Below are positions 1 to 12,505 of a DNA stretch of 64,000 nucleotides, piece by piece; the first letter of the stretch is position 1; every line of letters starts with the position of its first letter. Origin of the DNA: Rhodocyclaceae bacterium (GTDB lineage: Bacteria; Pseudomonadota; Gammaproteobacteria; Burkholderiales; Rhodocyclaceae); NCBI GenBank assembly GCA_016791105.1, contig JAEUNM010000083.1, forward strand, positions 35,490 through 99,489, written 5' to 3'. A program made the position numbers and the translations under genes. Under the pieces are notes generated by a model. That model saw only the letters and a list, made by a program, of their open reading frames with translations. It was not told the DNA's origin and did no database searches.

Positions 1-338
1 ACTCCGGGCGCCGAGGCGGTGGTCCACACCAATTGCGCATGCACGCGGTCGCTCGGCGTGCCGCGCCATTCGGGCACGCGAAAAAAATGCAGACGCACGT
101 GGGCGTGTTCGTAGCGGTGCGTGCGCATGAGCCAGGGCCAGACGGCCAATACTTCCAGGCCCAGTTCTTCATCCAGTTCGCGGATGAGCGCGGCGCGCGG
201 TGTTTCGCCGGGCTCCACCTTGCCGCCCGGAAATTCCCAATAGCCCGGATAAAAGGTTCCCGGCGCGCGCTGGCCGAGCAGAAAACTGCCGTCCGGCCGC
301 AAAATGACTGCGGCCGCCACATCCACGAGCTTGGTCAT
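1..338 (-). CDS. NUDIX hydrolase (MutT-like), C-terminus outside window
   Basis: The reverse strand encodes at least 112 residues starting MTKLVDVAAAVILRPDG and running off the left edge, so the gene is partial. A NUDIX box is complete: GGKVEPGE followed by RELDEELG, matching the GX5EX7REUXEEXGU consensus, which binds the catalytic metal. MutT-type enzymes hydrolyse 8-oxo-dGTP and other nucleoside diphosphate derivatives in the cytoplasm. In proteobacteria such a domain may stand alone (about 130 aa) or be fused to a thiamine-phosphate-synthase-like domain; the cut prevents deciding. It starts 16 bp downstream of the rdgC stop on the same strand, so the two may be cotranscribed. Family call is firm, exact substrate is inference. 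Confidence 0.85.
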   Translation of the reverse strand, partial: MTKLVDVAAAVILRPDGSFLLGQRAPGTFYPGYWEFPGGKVEPGETPRAALIRELDEELGLEVLAVWPWLMRTHRYEHAHVRLHFFRVPEWRGTPSDRVHAQLVWTTASAPG

Positions 339-354
339 TTCCGCGCCTGTCGCC

Positions 355-1290
355 TCAGGCCGCCCCGGAAGGCGATGCAATACCGGCCGGCCCCGATTCC
401 GCCGCCGGCTCGCCACCCAGCGCTTCAAGCAAATCCGGAATGAAGCCGCGCAATTCGCCACTCATGAGCGCAAAGTCTGCGTCGAAACGTTCGGCCGGAT
501 TGTCGGCGTCGGATTTTTCTTCTTCCATGGCCAGAAAATCCAGGCGCTTTATTTCCAGATCGTCGGTCAGCACGAAAGACAGGCGGTCATTCCAGGTGAG
601 CGCGAGGCGGGTGGGCAATTTGCCCGCCACCAGATGGTTGCGGATTTCGTCGCCTTCCAGCGCATGGCGCACGTAGCGTACGGCGGACTGTTCTTCGTCG
701 GCGGCTTTCAGTTCGCAGTCGCGGTCTATCGTGAATCCGGCCGGCGCTTCGCCGGCCGCCAGCCACTGCGACATGGCGCCGGCCGGCGACAATTCGGTGC
801 GCAGCAGCTTGAGCGGCAAATCGTCCAGGGTTTTGTGCAACAGGTCGATGACCGCCTCGGCCTTGCTGCGGCTGGAGGCGTCCACCGCCAGCCAGCCGCC
901 GGCCGCATCCAGCCACGCGTAAGTGGTTTGCAGGCGGGTGAAGGCGCGCGGCAGCAATTCGGCCGTGACCGCTTCTTTCAGCTCTTTCATCTGTTTGCGG
1001 CCGGGCTTGTAGCCCTGTTGCGCCTCGATTTCCTCGGCGCGCTCCTGTGCCACCTGATTGACCACCGACGCCGGCAGCAACTTTTGTTCGGACTTGAAGG
1101 CGATGAGCCACTGACCGCCTACCGAATGCAGCAATCCCCCTTCCGCAAGCGGCGGTACGAAGCCGTGGCTGGCCAGATCGGATGCCGCGCAGCGCTGAAA
1201 CTGGGCACGCGCCAGTTGCTGTTCGAGTGCGAGGGCGTCGGCGGCCCAGGGCGAGGGCAGGCGGTAGAGCTGCAGATTTTTGAACCACAT
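355..1290 (-). CDS. rdgC: RdgC, recombination-associated nucleoid protein
   Basis: A 311-aa protein starting MWFKNLQLYRL, the typical RdgC opening, with the usual length of about 300 aa. RdgC forms a ring that binds double-stranded DNA without sequence preference and restrains RecA filament formation. Family-typical segments visible are GFVPPL, LLPASVVNQ, and the basic stretch around GYKPGRKQMKELKE, which in the family is a conserved region facing DNA. The C-terminal third is acidic and ends in an Ala/Pro/Gly-rich tail. It lies immediately upstream of the NUDIX gene on the same strand and diverges from the HDOD gene, with 157 bp between them. No oddities were seen. Confidence 0.93.
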   Translation of the reverse strand: MWFKNLQLYRLPSPWAADALALEQQLARAQFQRCAASDLASHGFVPPLAEGGLLHSVGGQWLIAFKSEQKLLPASVVNQVAQERAEEIEAQQGYKPGRKQMKELKEAVTAELLPRAFTRLQTTYAWLDAAGGWLAVDASSRSKAEAVIDLLHKTLDDLPLKLLRTELSPAGAMSQWLAAGEAPAGFTIDRDCELKAADEEQSAVRYVRHALEGDEIRNHLVAGKLPTRLALTWNDRLSFVLTDDLEIKRLDFLAMEEEKSDADNPAERFDADFALMSGELRGFIPDLLEALGGEPAAESGPAGIASPSGAA

Positions 1291-1447
1291 GATCGATACG
1301 TCCGCGGGTAGGGCCGCGCATTGTAGCGCCTGCCGCCGGGCTGTCCGAAGCGTGCGCTAAGTCCTGCCGGCGCACCTGCCCGCCTAAAGGGGAGGCGCAA
1401 CCGGCCGTTACCGGTGTTGATCTTCGTGTTCCTTCGAATGTAAAAAC

Positions 1448-2902
1448 ATGAGTGCCGTGACGGTCCCGAATTCCGGTCTGCAAAGTTGGGTGGAGCGCAT
1501 ACGCGACCAGGAAATGCCCGTGTTCGGGGCCACCGCTGGCGCGGTGGGCGCGCTCATCGACAGCGAGCGCGCCTCGGCGGCGTCCTTGGGCCGCGTCATC
1601 CTGCGCGATCCGGGCATGACCGCACGGGTGCTGAAACTGGCCAATAGTGCCTATTTCCACAACGGCGGTGCCAGCATCAGCACCATATCGCGCGCCATCG
1701 TGGTACTCGGTTTCGACCTGGTGCGCAGCGTTGCGCTATCCGTGGCGCTGGTTGACAGCGTCGTACAGGGAGAGATGCGCAACAAGGTGGTGCGCGAAAT
1801 GGCACGCTCTTTCCACGCCGCCGTGCATGCGCGCAATGCGGCACAAAAGCGTGGTGACGGCTCGCCCGAAGAAGTGTTCATCGCGGCCCTGCTGGGGCGC
1901 ATAGGCGAACTGGCGTTCTGGTGCTTTTCCGGCGCCACCGGGGAGGTGCTGGACCGCGTGGAACGCGAATCCGGCCTCACCGAAGACGAAGCCGAAATAC
2001 GCGTGCTGGGATTCCGCCTGCGCCAGCTCACGGCGCTGCTGGCAAAAGAATGGAAACTGTCGCCGCTGTTGCAGTCGCTGGCGCAGTATGACGCCCGCCC
2101 GGGCAGCCGCGAAATGGCTGTGGTGCTGGCGCACCGGCTGGCACGCGCGGCGGAGTACGGCTGGGAATCGGCCGCCGCCCAAGCGGCCCTGCACGACATG
2201 GCCGAATACACCGGACAGCCGGTCGCCAACCTGGCCGAAACGGTGGCCCAGACAGCGGAAGAAGCGGCCCGCATCGCGCACTTTTACTGCATGGACGAGG
2301 CGGTCGAACTGATCCCGGTACCCAACCGCGAAAATCTGGTCGAAACGCCGGCGGAACAAACCGAGCCGCCCTGGCGGGGGCCGGATCTGGGTTTGCAGCT
2401 TGGCGTGGCGCGCGAAATGTCCGCACTCATGGGCGGCCGTCCGGCCCCGACCGAATTGCTCGACATGGCGCTGGAGGGCATATTTCGCGGCGCCGCATTC
2501 GACCAGGTGGTGTTCGCCGCGGTCAGCACCAACCGCAGCCAGCTTGCCGCCAAAGTCGTATTGGGTGAGGGGGCGGAACGCTTGCAGCGCCGGTTTCAAT
2601 TCGCGCTCGCAGGCGTGCCGCGTGACGTCGTGACCGATCTGGTCGAACGCCAGCGCAGCTACCGGATAGACGGCACGGCGGTATCCGGCATGCCTTCATC
2701 CGGCCGCCTGCACGCGGCCTTGGGCGACACGCCTTGTGTACTTGCGCCGCTATGCGTGAATGCTCAGACCATAGGCGCAATTTACGCCGCCCGCACGCCT
2801 GCCCACGGCGCCGTGGGCGAGGAAGACCTGCAGGCCGTGCTGCATTTCGTGCGGCTCGCGGCGCTGGGCCTGGAACTCAACGCGGCGCGCCGGCGCGGCT
2901 AG
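1448..2902 (+). CDS. HDOD domain protein with C-terminal GAF-like domain
   Basis: A 484-aa cytoplasmic protein. Residues about 20-220 form an HDOD domain (ILRDPGMTARVLKLANSAYF, then SRAIVVLGFDLVRSVAL), a catalytically dead relative of HD phosphohydrolases used in bacterial signalling. Residues about 320-480 look like a GAF sensor domain (LLDMALEGIFRGAAFDQVVF... ending VLHFVRLAALGLELN). Proteins with this HDOD-GAF layout are common in betaproteobacteria and are presumed regulators, often linked to c-di-GMP or stress networks; no specific partner is evident. The start ATG follows an AT-rich leader (tcgaatgtaaaaac). It is monocistronic: rdgC is divergent and argJ is separated by a hairpin and 224 bp. 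Confidence 0.85.
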   Translation: MSAVTVPNSGLQSWVERIRDQEMPVFGATAGAVGALIDSERASAASLGRVILRDPGMTARVLKLANSAYFHNGGASISTISRAIVVLGFDLVRSVALSVALVDSVVQGEMRNKVVREMARSFHAAVHARNAAQKRGDGSPEEVFIAALLGRIGELAFWCFSGATGEVLDRVERESGLTEDEAEIRVLGFRLRQLTALLAKEWKLSPLLQSLAQYDARPGSREMAVVLAHRLARAAEYGWESAAAQAALHDMAEYTGQPVANLAETVAQTAEEAARIAHFYCMDEAVELIPVPNRENLVETPAEQTEPPWRGPDLGLQLGVAREMSALMGGRPAPTELLDMALEGIFRGAAFDQVVFAAVSTNRSQLAAKVVLGEGAERLQRRFQFALAGVPRDVVTDLVERQRSYRIDGTAVSGMPSSGRLHAALGDTPCVLAPLCVNAQTIGAIYAARTPAHGAVGEEDLQAVLHFVRLAALGLELNAARRRG

Positions 2903-2936
2903 GCCGGCGGCGATTCGCTGCGGCAAAAAAATTTTT

Positions 2937-2965
2937 CCGGCGCCGCCGGAACAAAGCGGCGCCGG
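2937..2965. terminator. GC-rich hairpin next to an A7T5 tract
   Basis: Perfect 10-bp arms CCGGCGCCGC and GCGGCGCCGG with a 9-nt loop, 34 bp after the HDOD stop. On the + strand no U-tract follows. On the - strand the hairpin is followed by A5T7, which is the layout of an intrinsic terminator reading leftwards, although no - strand gene lies to its right before argJ. It may act on antisense transcription or simply bound the HDOD transcript. Confidence 0.4.
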
Positions 2966-3126
2966 TAAGCGTGTGATTTGGTGCCACCTGTTGCGGCGCA
3001 ACATGGTTGTGCCCGATACTGCACATGGCAGGGGCAAAACGCCTGTCGCAAGCATGCGATGGCCTGCCGCCGGGCGCCGCGGGCATATGGTTAAATATGC
3101 CGCGTTGCGACTACCGAGCGTCCGCC

Positions 3127-4368
3127 ATGCCCGTCCAATACTCCACCCCGCCCGCCGAGGCGCTGAAACCCGTGCGCGGCATCCGGCTGGGCTGTGCCGA
3201 AGCCGGCATACGCAAAAAGGACAGACGCGACCTCACGCTGATCGACCTGGCGCCCGGCAGCAAGGTGGCGGGCGTATTCACGCAAAACCGCTTCTGCGCC
3301 GCCCCTGTGCATCTGTGTCGGCGCCATCTGGCGCGGGGCGACATACGCGCCCTGGTCATCAACACCGGCATCGCCAACGCCGGCACGGGCGAGGCCGGCA
3401 TGATCGCTGCCGAAGCCACTTGCATCGCGGTCGCGCGCCTGTTGTCGCTGGCACCGGAACAGGTGCTGCCGTTTTCCACCGGCGTCATCATGGAGCCCCT
3501 GCCGGTGGATAGGCTGGAGCGCGGCCTGCCGGCCTGCCTGGAAGATCTGGAACCGGAAAACTGGCACGCCTGCGCGCACGCCATCATGACCACCGACACC
3601 GTCGCCAAGGCGGCTTCGCGGCAAATCAGCCTGGACGGCCAGTCCGTCACCGTGACCGGCATGGCCAAAGGCGCCGGCATGATCAAGCCCAATATGGCCA
3701 CCATGCTGGGTTTCGTGGCCACCGACGCGGCCGTGAGCCAGGCCGCGCTGGAAGCCATCGTGCGCGAGGCGGCCGACCACTCGTTCAACTGCATCAGCGT
3801 GGATGGGGACACCTCGACCAATGATTCATTCGTGCTGATTGCCACCGGGCTGGCCGGCAATCCGGAAATTGACGCCATGGACAGCGCGTCCGCTCGCGCG
3901 CTGCTGGCGGCGGTGACCGAAGTGGCGGCTGAACTGGCCCATGCCATCGTGCGCGACGGCGAGGGCGCGACCAAATTCATCAGCGTCGAAGTATCAGGCG
4001 GGCGCGATCGCGACGAATGCCGCGCGGTGGGCTATTCCATCGCCCATTCGCCGCTGGTGAAAACCGCGTTTTTTGCATCCGACCCCAATCTGGGCCGCAT
4101 CCTCGCCGCCATAGGCAATGCCGCCCAGTTGCACCCCTCGCTGCGCGACCTGGACGTGGATCGCGTGCAGCTATGGCTGGGCAATGTGCTGGTCGCAGCC
4201 GACGGTGGCCGCCACCCGGCCTATCGCGAAGAACAGGGCGCCAGCGCCATGCAGCCACAGGAAATCGCCGTGCGCGTCAATCTGGGCCGCGGCGCCGCTG
4301 CCGCCACCGTATGGACCTGCGATTTTTCCTACGACTACGTGAAAATCAATGCGGATTACCGCAGTTGA
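3127..4368 (+). CDS. argJ: Bifunctional ornithine acetyltransferase / N-acetylglutamate synthase
   Basis: A 413-aa ArgJ from the ATG at 3127 ([22 protein letters not shown]); the reading frame continues upstream but that part is unlike the family. ArgJ transfers the acetyl group of N-acetylornithine to glutamate in arginine synthesis and, in bifunctional enzymes, also uses acetyl-CoA. The autocleavage site is visible as [10 protein letters not shown], where the Thr of ATML becomes the nucleophile of the beta chain after self-processing. Other family blocks are [24 protein letters not shown], and the C-terminal [17 protein letters not shown] end ([15 protein letters not shown]). Complete and apparently functional. 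It stands alone; no other arg genes are in the window. Confidence 0.95.
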   Translation: MPVQYSTPPAEALKPVRGIRLGCAEAGIRKKDRRDLTLIDLAPGSKVAGVFTQNRFCAAPVHLCRRHLARGDIRALVINTGIANAGTGEAGMIAAEATCIAVARLLSLAPEQVLPFSTGVIMEPLPVDRLERGLPACLEDLEPENWHACAHAIMTTDTVAKAASRQISLDGQSVTVTGMAKGAGMIKPNMATMLGFVATDAAVSQAALEAIVREAADHSFNCISVDGDTSTNDSFVLIATGLAGNPEIDAMDSASARALLAAVTEVAAELAHAIVRDGEGATKFISVEVSGGRDRDECRAVGYSIAHSPLVKTAFFASDPNLGRILAAIGNAAQLHPSLRDLDVDRVQLWLGNVLVAADGGRHPAYREEQGASAMQPQEIAVRVNLGRGAAAATVWTCDFSYDYVKINADYRS

Positions 4369-4392
4369 AGACCTTTCCGGAACATTTCGGGA

Positions 4393-6059
4393 ATGCCAGG
4401 TGTGATCCGCCCCGATGATCTCGACAGCTTGTTGGCGCGCTTGCTAGCGGAGTGGGAGAATGAGTGCGTTGAATTCAAGGATGCCAACGACAATTTTTCC
4501 ACGTCGGAGATTGGCAAGTATTTTTCCGCACTGAGCAACGAAGCCAACCTGCGCGAACGCGATGCCGGCTGGCTCATTTTCGGAGTCGATAACAAGTCGC
4601 GCGGTTATCGGCACCGACTACCGGAAGCAGCGCGAACGCCTGAACGGGCTCAAGAACCAGATTGCGCAGAACACTGACCCGACTGTCAGTTTCCGCGAAA
4701 TCCACGAACTGGTCACTCCCCAGGGCCGCGTCATCCTGTTTGAGATTCCGCCCGCGCCGCGCGGCATTCCGATCGCCTGGCAGGGCCATTACTACGCGCG
4801 CAATGGCGAAAGTCTCGGCTCCCTCGGGCTTACCAAGCAGGATGAAATTCGCGCCCAGGGCCTGGCCGACGACTGGTCGGCGCTGATGGTCGTCGATGCG
4901 CGCCTGGACGACCTCGATACGGAGGCGCTGGCGAAGGCGCGCACGCTGTTCGCGGCCACGTTGGCCCAATCACATCGACTTGATCCCGCCGCTGTCGCTA
5001 CCTGGAGCGACGACGAATTTCTCGAGAACGCTGGTCTCGCCCGCCTTGCTCAACCCCTATGTGGTAGAAATGACATGGAAACTGGAGGGCAACGAAACTG
5101 CCTACGAACACTTCCAGCCGCCCTTCCTGCTCCATACCTCGCGTCTATTTCAGCGCATCCGCAACCTGAGGCTGAGCCTGCAACCGCCGGGCCATCTGAT
5201 TCCGATCGATATCCCCAAGTACGACGAAAAGATCGTTCTCGAAGCCCTGCACAATTGCATCGCCCACCAGGACTACACCCGTCGCGAGCGGGTATTGGTA
5301 ATCGAACGCGCGGGCGAACTGGTGTTCGAGAATGCCGGTGAGTTTTTCGACGGCGCGCCCGACGAATACATACGTGGCAACCGCACCCCGCGTCGCTACC
5401 GCAACCTCATGCTGGCCACGGCCATGCGCCACCTGCGCATGATGGATACGATGGGGCTGGGCATTCGCGAAGTCATGTGGAAACGCCAGGCGCATCGCTA
5501 TATGCCGCTGCCGGACTACGACCTGAGCCAGCCTGGTCGCGTCAGATTGCGGCTTCCGGGCCGCTTTATCGACGAAAATTTCAGCCGCGCCCTGATAACC
5601 CAGGCTGATCTACCCTGGCCCCAAGTACTGGCCCTGGACGCTATTCAGAAGGGCGGCGCCCCGGACGATGATATGACCAGGGCGCTCAAGCGGCGCGGCC
5701 TGGTTGAAGGCCGCAAGCCACGCTGGCATGTGGCGGCCAGCGTCGCATCGGCCACTGAAACCGAGGTGGAATACCTGCATCATCGCGGCTTTGACGACGC
5801 CTACTATTGCGACCTCATTCTTGACTACCTCAAGACTTACGGCTCGGCCAAACGGGCGAAATTCAATCGCTTGCTGGAACACAAGCTATCCGACCTGCTG
5901 AACTCGACCCAGAAGCGACACAAGATCGGCAACCTCCTCAAGCGCTTGCAAGGCCAGGGGAAAATCAAGGTAAATGGCTATGGCAAAGCCGGCGTTTGGG
6001 AACTGGACACCGAACCTGCTGCAATGAGTACGAATGCGAACGAGCGCGGGCCGATATGA
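4393..6059 (+). pseudogene. Broken AlbA_2/COG2865 DNA-binding helicase-related protein
   Basis: Three reading frames together spell one protein of the AlbA_2 plus ATP-dependent helicase-C-like family (COG2865). Frame 1 (from 4393) gives the AlbA_2 domain (ECVEFKDANDNF, SALSNEANL, GWLIFGVDNKSR). Near 4600 the match shifts to frame 2 (VIGTDYRKQRERLNGLKNQ...GLTKQDEIRAQ). Near 5040 it jumps to frame 3 (LLNPYVVEMTWKLEGNE, VLEALHNCIAHQDYTRRER, YIRGNRTPRRYRN, MDTMGLGI, KIGNLLKRLQGQGKI). At the second junction roughly 20 residues usual in the family (the segment between DEFLENAGL and the next block) are missing, so this is a deletion plus a shift, not just one indel. Members are found in phage defence and regulatory contexts; here it is presumably inactive. 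Confidence 0.85.
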
Positions 6060-6097
6060 GCGCGTATGCGTAATCCAGGCCCGAACGCGATCTGAAA

Positions 6098-6115
6098 ATA
6101 TTGAAAATTCAATAT
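6098..6115. promoter_or_regulatory. AT-only-cored perfect palindrome
   Basis: ATATTGAA and TTCAATAT form a perfect 8-bp inverted repeat separated by AA, standing out from the GC-rich surroundings, 39 bp after the end of the broken COG2865 gene. It resembles an operator for a dimeric regulator, but no adjacent promoter or cognate regulator can be named. Confidence 0.35.
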
Positions 6116-6133
6116 GTTGTGGACAAACCGCGG

Positions 6134-6180
6134 CACGCATTCGAACGCATATTCACGCATATTCACGCATTCGAACGCAT
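6134..6180. repeat. Five ACGCAT iterons at exact 10-bp spacing
   Basis: The hexamer ACGCAT occurs at 6135, 6145, 6155, 6165 and 6175, exactly one helical turn apart. The inner units read ATTCACGCAT twice and the outer ones TCGAACGCAT. The reverse complement ATGCGT also occurs at 6066. The array lies between the COG2865 pseudogene and the end of the HD-GYP gene. Confidence 0.6.
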
Positions 6181-6283
6181 TGGCTGCGGCCATGACGCTG
6201 AGCAGACAAATCGAGGAGGCCGGCGGCAACTTCCACCCCTGACATCATCTGGCGCAGAGTGCCGGGCAGCGTCGTGCCTGTCG

Positions 6284-7288
6284 CTAGGCGCAGGCCGCCA
6301 CGCTCGCTTCGCGCCCATCCCAGTGCGCCTTGGCGGCCAGAATTTCCGGCAAATGCCGGTCGAAAGCTTGCACGAGTTCGGCGTCCAGGTGGGTGCCGGC
6401 GGATTCGTGCAAGGTGGTCATGACGCGCTGCAAGGGCCAGGCGTCCTTGTACGGGCGCTTCATGGATAGCGCATCGAATACGTCGGCCACCGCCACGATG
6501 CGTGCCGACTGCGGAATGTTTGCACCGGCGATGCCGTTCGGGTAGCCGCTGCCGTCCCATTTTTCGTGGTGGTTCAATGCGATTTCGGCTGCCAGGCGGA
6601 ATAGCGGGGCATCGCTTTTGCGCAGGATGTCGTGGCCGATGCGCGAATGCGTGCGCATGACGGTCCATTCTTCCGCATCCAGCTTGCCGGGTTTTTTCAG
6701 GATTGCGTGCGGGATTCCGATTTTGCCGGTGTCGTGCATGGGTGCGGCCAAATTGAGCATTTCCGCCTGTTCGGCGTGCCAGCCCACGGCTTCGGCAAGA
6801 ATGCGCGCATAGGCGGCCATGCGCCAGATGTGTACGCCGGTGTCGTTGTCGTTGTAATGGCCGGCTTCGCCCAGCATGGCGATGGCAGCGCGCTGACTGG
6901 CCTGTAGCGCCGTCACATGTACCAGCGACAAATGGGTGCGCACGCGCGCGCGCAGCAGGGCCGGCGATACCGGCTTGCTTACGTAATCCACCGCGCCGGC
7001 GTCGAATCCGGCCTGTTCGTCGTATTCGGCCGACAGATTGCTCACGAATATGATGGGAATGTGGTCGGTGAGCGGGTCCGCCTTGATGCGGCGCGCCACC
7101 GCGAGGCCGTCGAAATCCGGCAACTGGACGTCCAGCAGTACCAGTGCCGGTCGGTGTTTCACCACGGCGCGCAGCGCGTCCGCGCCGCTGCGGGCGAATA
7201 CCAGCGGATAGCTTTCCTGCAGGCAGGCGCGCATCAGCGCGAGGTTGGCGGGGTCGTCGTCGACGCACAGGATGAGGCTGGAATTCAT
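6284..7288 (-). CDS. Response regulator with HD-GYP phosphodiesterase domain
   Basis: A 334-aa protein starting MNSSLILCVDDDPANL; the frame is open further upstream but that part overlaps the kinase gene. Residues 1-120 are a receiver domain (CVDDD acidic pocket, LLDVQLPDFDG phospho-acceptor Asp, SKPVSP Lys). The remainder is an HD-GYP domain with the metal-binding HDTGKIG and the diagnostic GYP in HHEKWDGSGYPNG, so it should hydrolyse c-di-GMP. The start codon is 4 bp after the stop of the upstream hybrid kinase, which makes that kinase its likely partner. Phosphorylation by the kinase's HPt domain would plausibly switch the phosphodiesterase. Confidence 0.93.
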   Translation of the reverse strand: MNSSLILCVDDDPANLALMRACLQESYPLVFARSGADALRAVVKHRPALVLLDVQLPDFDGLAVARRIKADPLTDHIPIIFVSNLSAEYDEQAGFDAGAVDYVSKPVSPALLRARVRTHLSLVHVTALQASQRAAIAMLGEAGHYNDNDTGVHIWRMAAYARILAEAVGWHAEQAEMLNLAAPMHDTGKIGIPHAILKKPGKLDAEEWTVMRTHSRIGHDILRKSDAPLFRLAAEIALNHHEKWDGSGYPNGIAGANIPQSARIVAVADVFDALSMKRPYKDAWPLQRVMTTLHESAGTHLDAELVQAFDRHLPEILAAKAHWDGREASVAACA

Positions 7289-7292
7289 GGGG

Positions 7293-11405
<4,113 letters not shown>

Positions 11406-11933
11406 GAAGCGTCCATCGGAATTACCATGGACATACTTACGGAGGGCCGGCGGGATTCTTTATCGTTTGCTGCACAAATTTTGTAATTTTTGTAAAATCA
11501 ATAGGTTATCCATGTCAAATAAATTGATATTGCGCAAATGTGGCGAGTACATGCGGCGTTTTGGCGCCACTTCGATGTGATAAATATTCCACATTAAATT
11601 CGGATTAACACTACGAAAGTGGTAATTCCCGGCGCCCGTGGCAGGGGCCGAAAAGGACTTTGTTCGCGCGCGGCCGATACAGGCGGGAATGGGGACGCCG
11701 CGGCAGCACATTGCGTGCGCCGGGCCGGCTGGATTTGATGGCCTCGGGAGCGCACCAAAGCTTGTCGCTTGGCGCGCTAATTTGTCCATGCGTTGAAATT
11801 TGCCGACACCAGCGCAGGCACGCAAATTCCGCCTGCGCATGGCGCGCGGCCCGCGTTTTTTACCTGCGAAATCGGACCTGGGCTCACCTCGGCAAGTCCA
11901 TGCGGCACGACTTCGCCGCGCGCGGAATTCCCA
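11406..11933. other. Intergenic region with AT-rich core, no gene seen
   Basis: About 530 bp between the hybrid kinase and the DUF2917 gene. From about 11455 to 11620 it is strikingly AT-rich (caaattttgtaatttttgt; taaatattccacattaaatt) and contains the short inverted match AAATGTGG ... CCACATT. The rest is ordinary GC-rich DNA. Open frames here have no recognisable protein character. The AT-rich part probably holds the kinase promoter reading leftwards; a small RNA cannot be excluded. Confidence 0.4.
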
Positions 11934-12272
11934 TTAGGCGCCGCAACGGCCTTGCCCGAAGAGTGGGGCGGCCAGCAAGGCGAGATCGTTCAGCCGCCGC
12001 ACCCACCCACGCAGGGCCGCTGCCATGCCTTGAGCGCGTGCTGGCGGCAACAGGCTGAGATCGGTGGCGCCCCAGGCTTCGGAAAGTATGCAGGCGTCGC
12101 TGGGCAGGGTGAAACTGTCGCCGGCATGAAGTTCGATGTCGGCGCCGCAGCCCGGCACGGAAACCAGTAGCGCACCGTTGCGGCAGGCCAGCCGGGCGCC
12201 GCGTGCGCCCTCGATGCGCAGCAATTCGCCATGGGCGAGATGGATGTCAGAGGCGATCAATTGCATTTTCAT
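11934..12272 (-). CDS. DUF2917 family protein
   Basis: A 112-aa protein (MKMQLIASDIHLAHGELLRIEGARG...) with the cupin-like DUF2917 pattern: a short strand-rich body with LLVSVPGCGADIELHAGDSFTLPSDACILSEAWG, corresponding to the 'HAGDSF' and 'A.V.AL' blocks of the family. Function is unknown. The start is supported by GGAGG six bases upstream. It is divergent from the MocR-type regulator, 233 bp apart, an arrangement seen in other betaproteobacteria and suggesting that the regulator controls it. No signal peptide or membrane segment. Confidence 0.8.
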   Translation of the reverse strand: MKMQLIASDIHLAHGELLRIEGARGARLACRNGALLVSVPGCGADIELHAGDSFTLPSDACILSEAWGATDLSLLPPARAQGMAAALRGWVRRLNDLALLAAPLFGQGRCGA

Positions 12273-12505
12273 GGCGGACCTCCGGGTCGGGCGCAGGCTG
12301 GCTGGCGGGACTGCAGCATAGGCTTGCCGCTCGCGCAGGTGCCGTTACGGCCGGACTTGCCGCGCGCACGCTGTGTGCAATCGAAGCGCCAACTGTATTG
12401 CTGCCCGCAGCGGCACAGTGCCGCCCGCGCGCGGCTGGGCGCCCTGTGCGCGCCGCCGCGGGCGCGCCATAATGTGCCCTTCTGCCGGCCTGGAGGGCTT
12501 ACGCG

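Noticed and set aside
3007..3126. Upstream extension of ArgJ
   Set aside because: Forty residues without family similarity; the family N-terminus begins at ATG 3127.
11460..11840. 126-codon - strand frame in the AT-rich intergenic region
   Set aside because: No Shine-Dalgarno, no recognisable family, and its sequence simply crosses GC-rich and AT-rich blocks with no consistent protein character.
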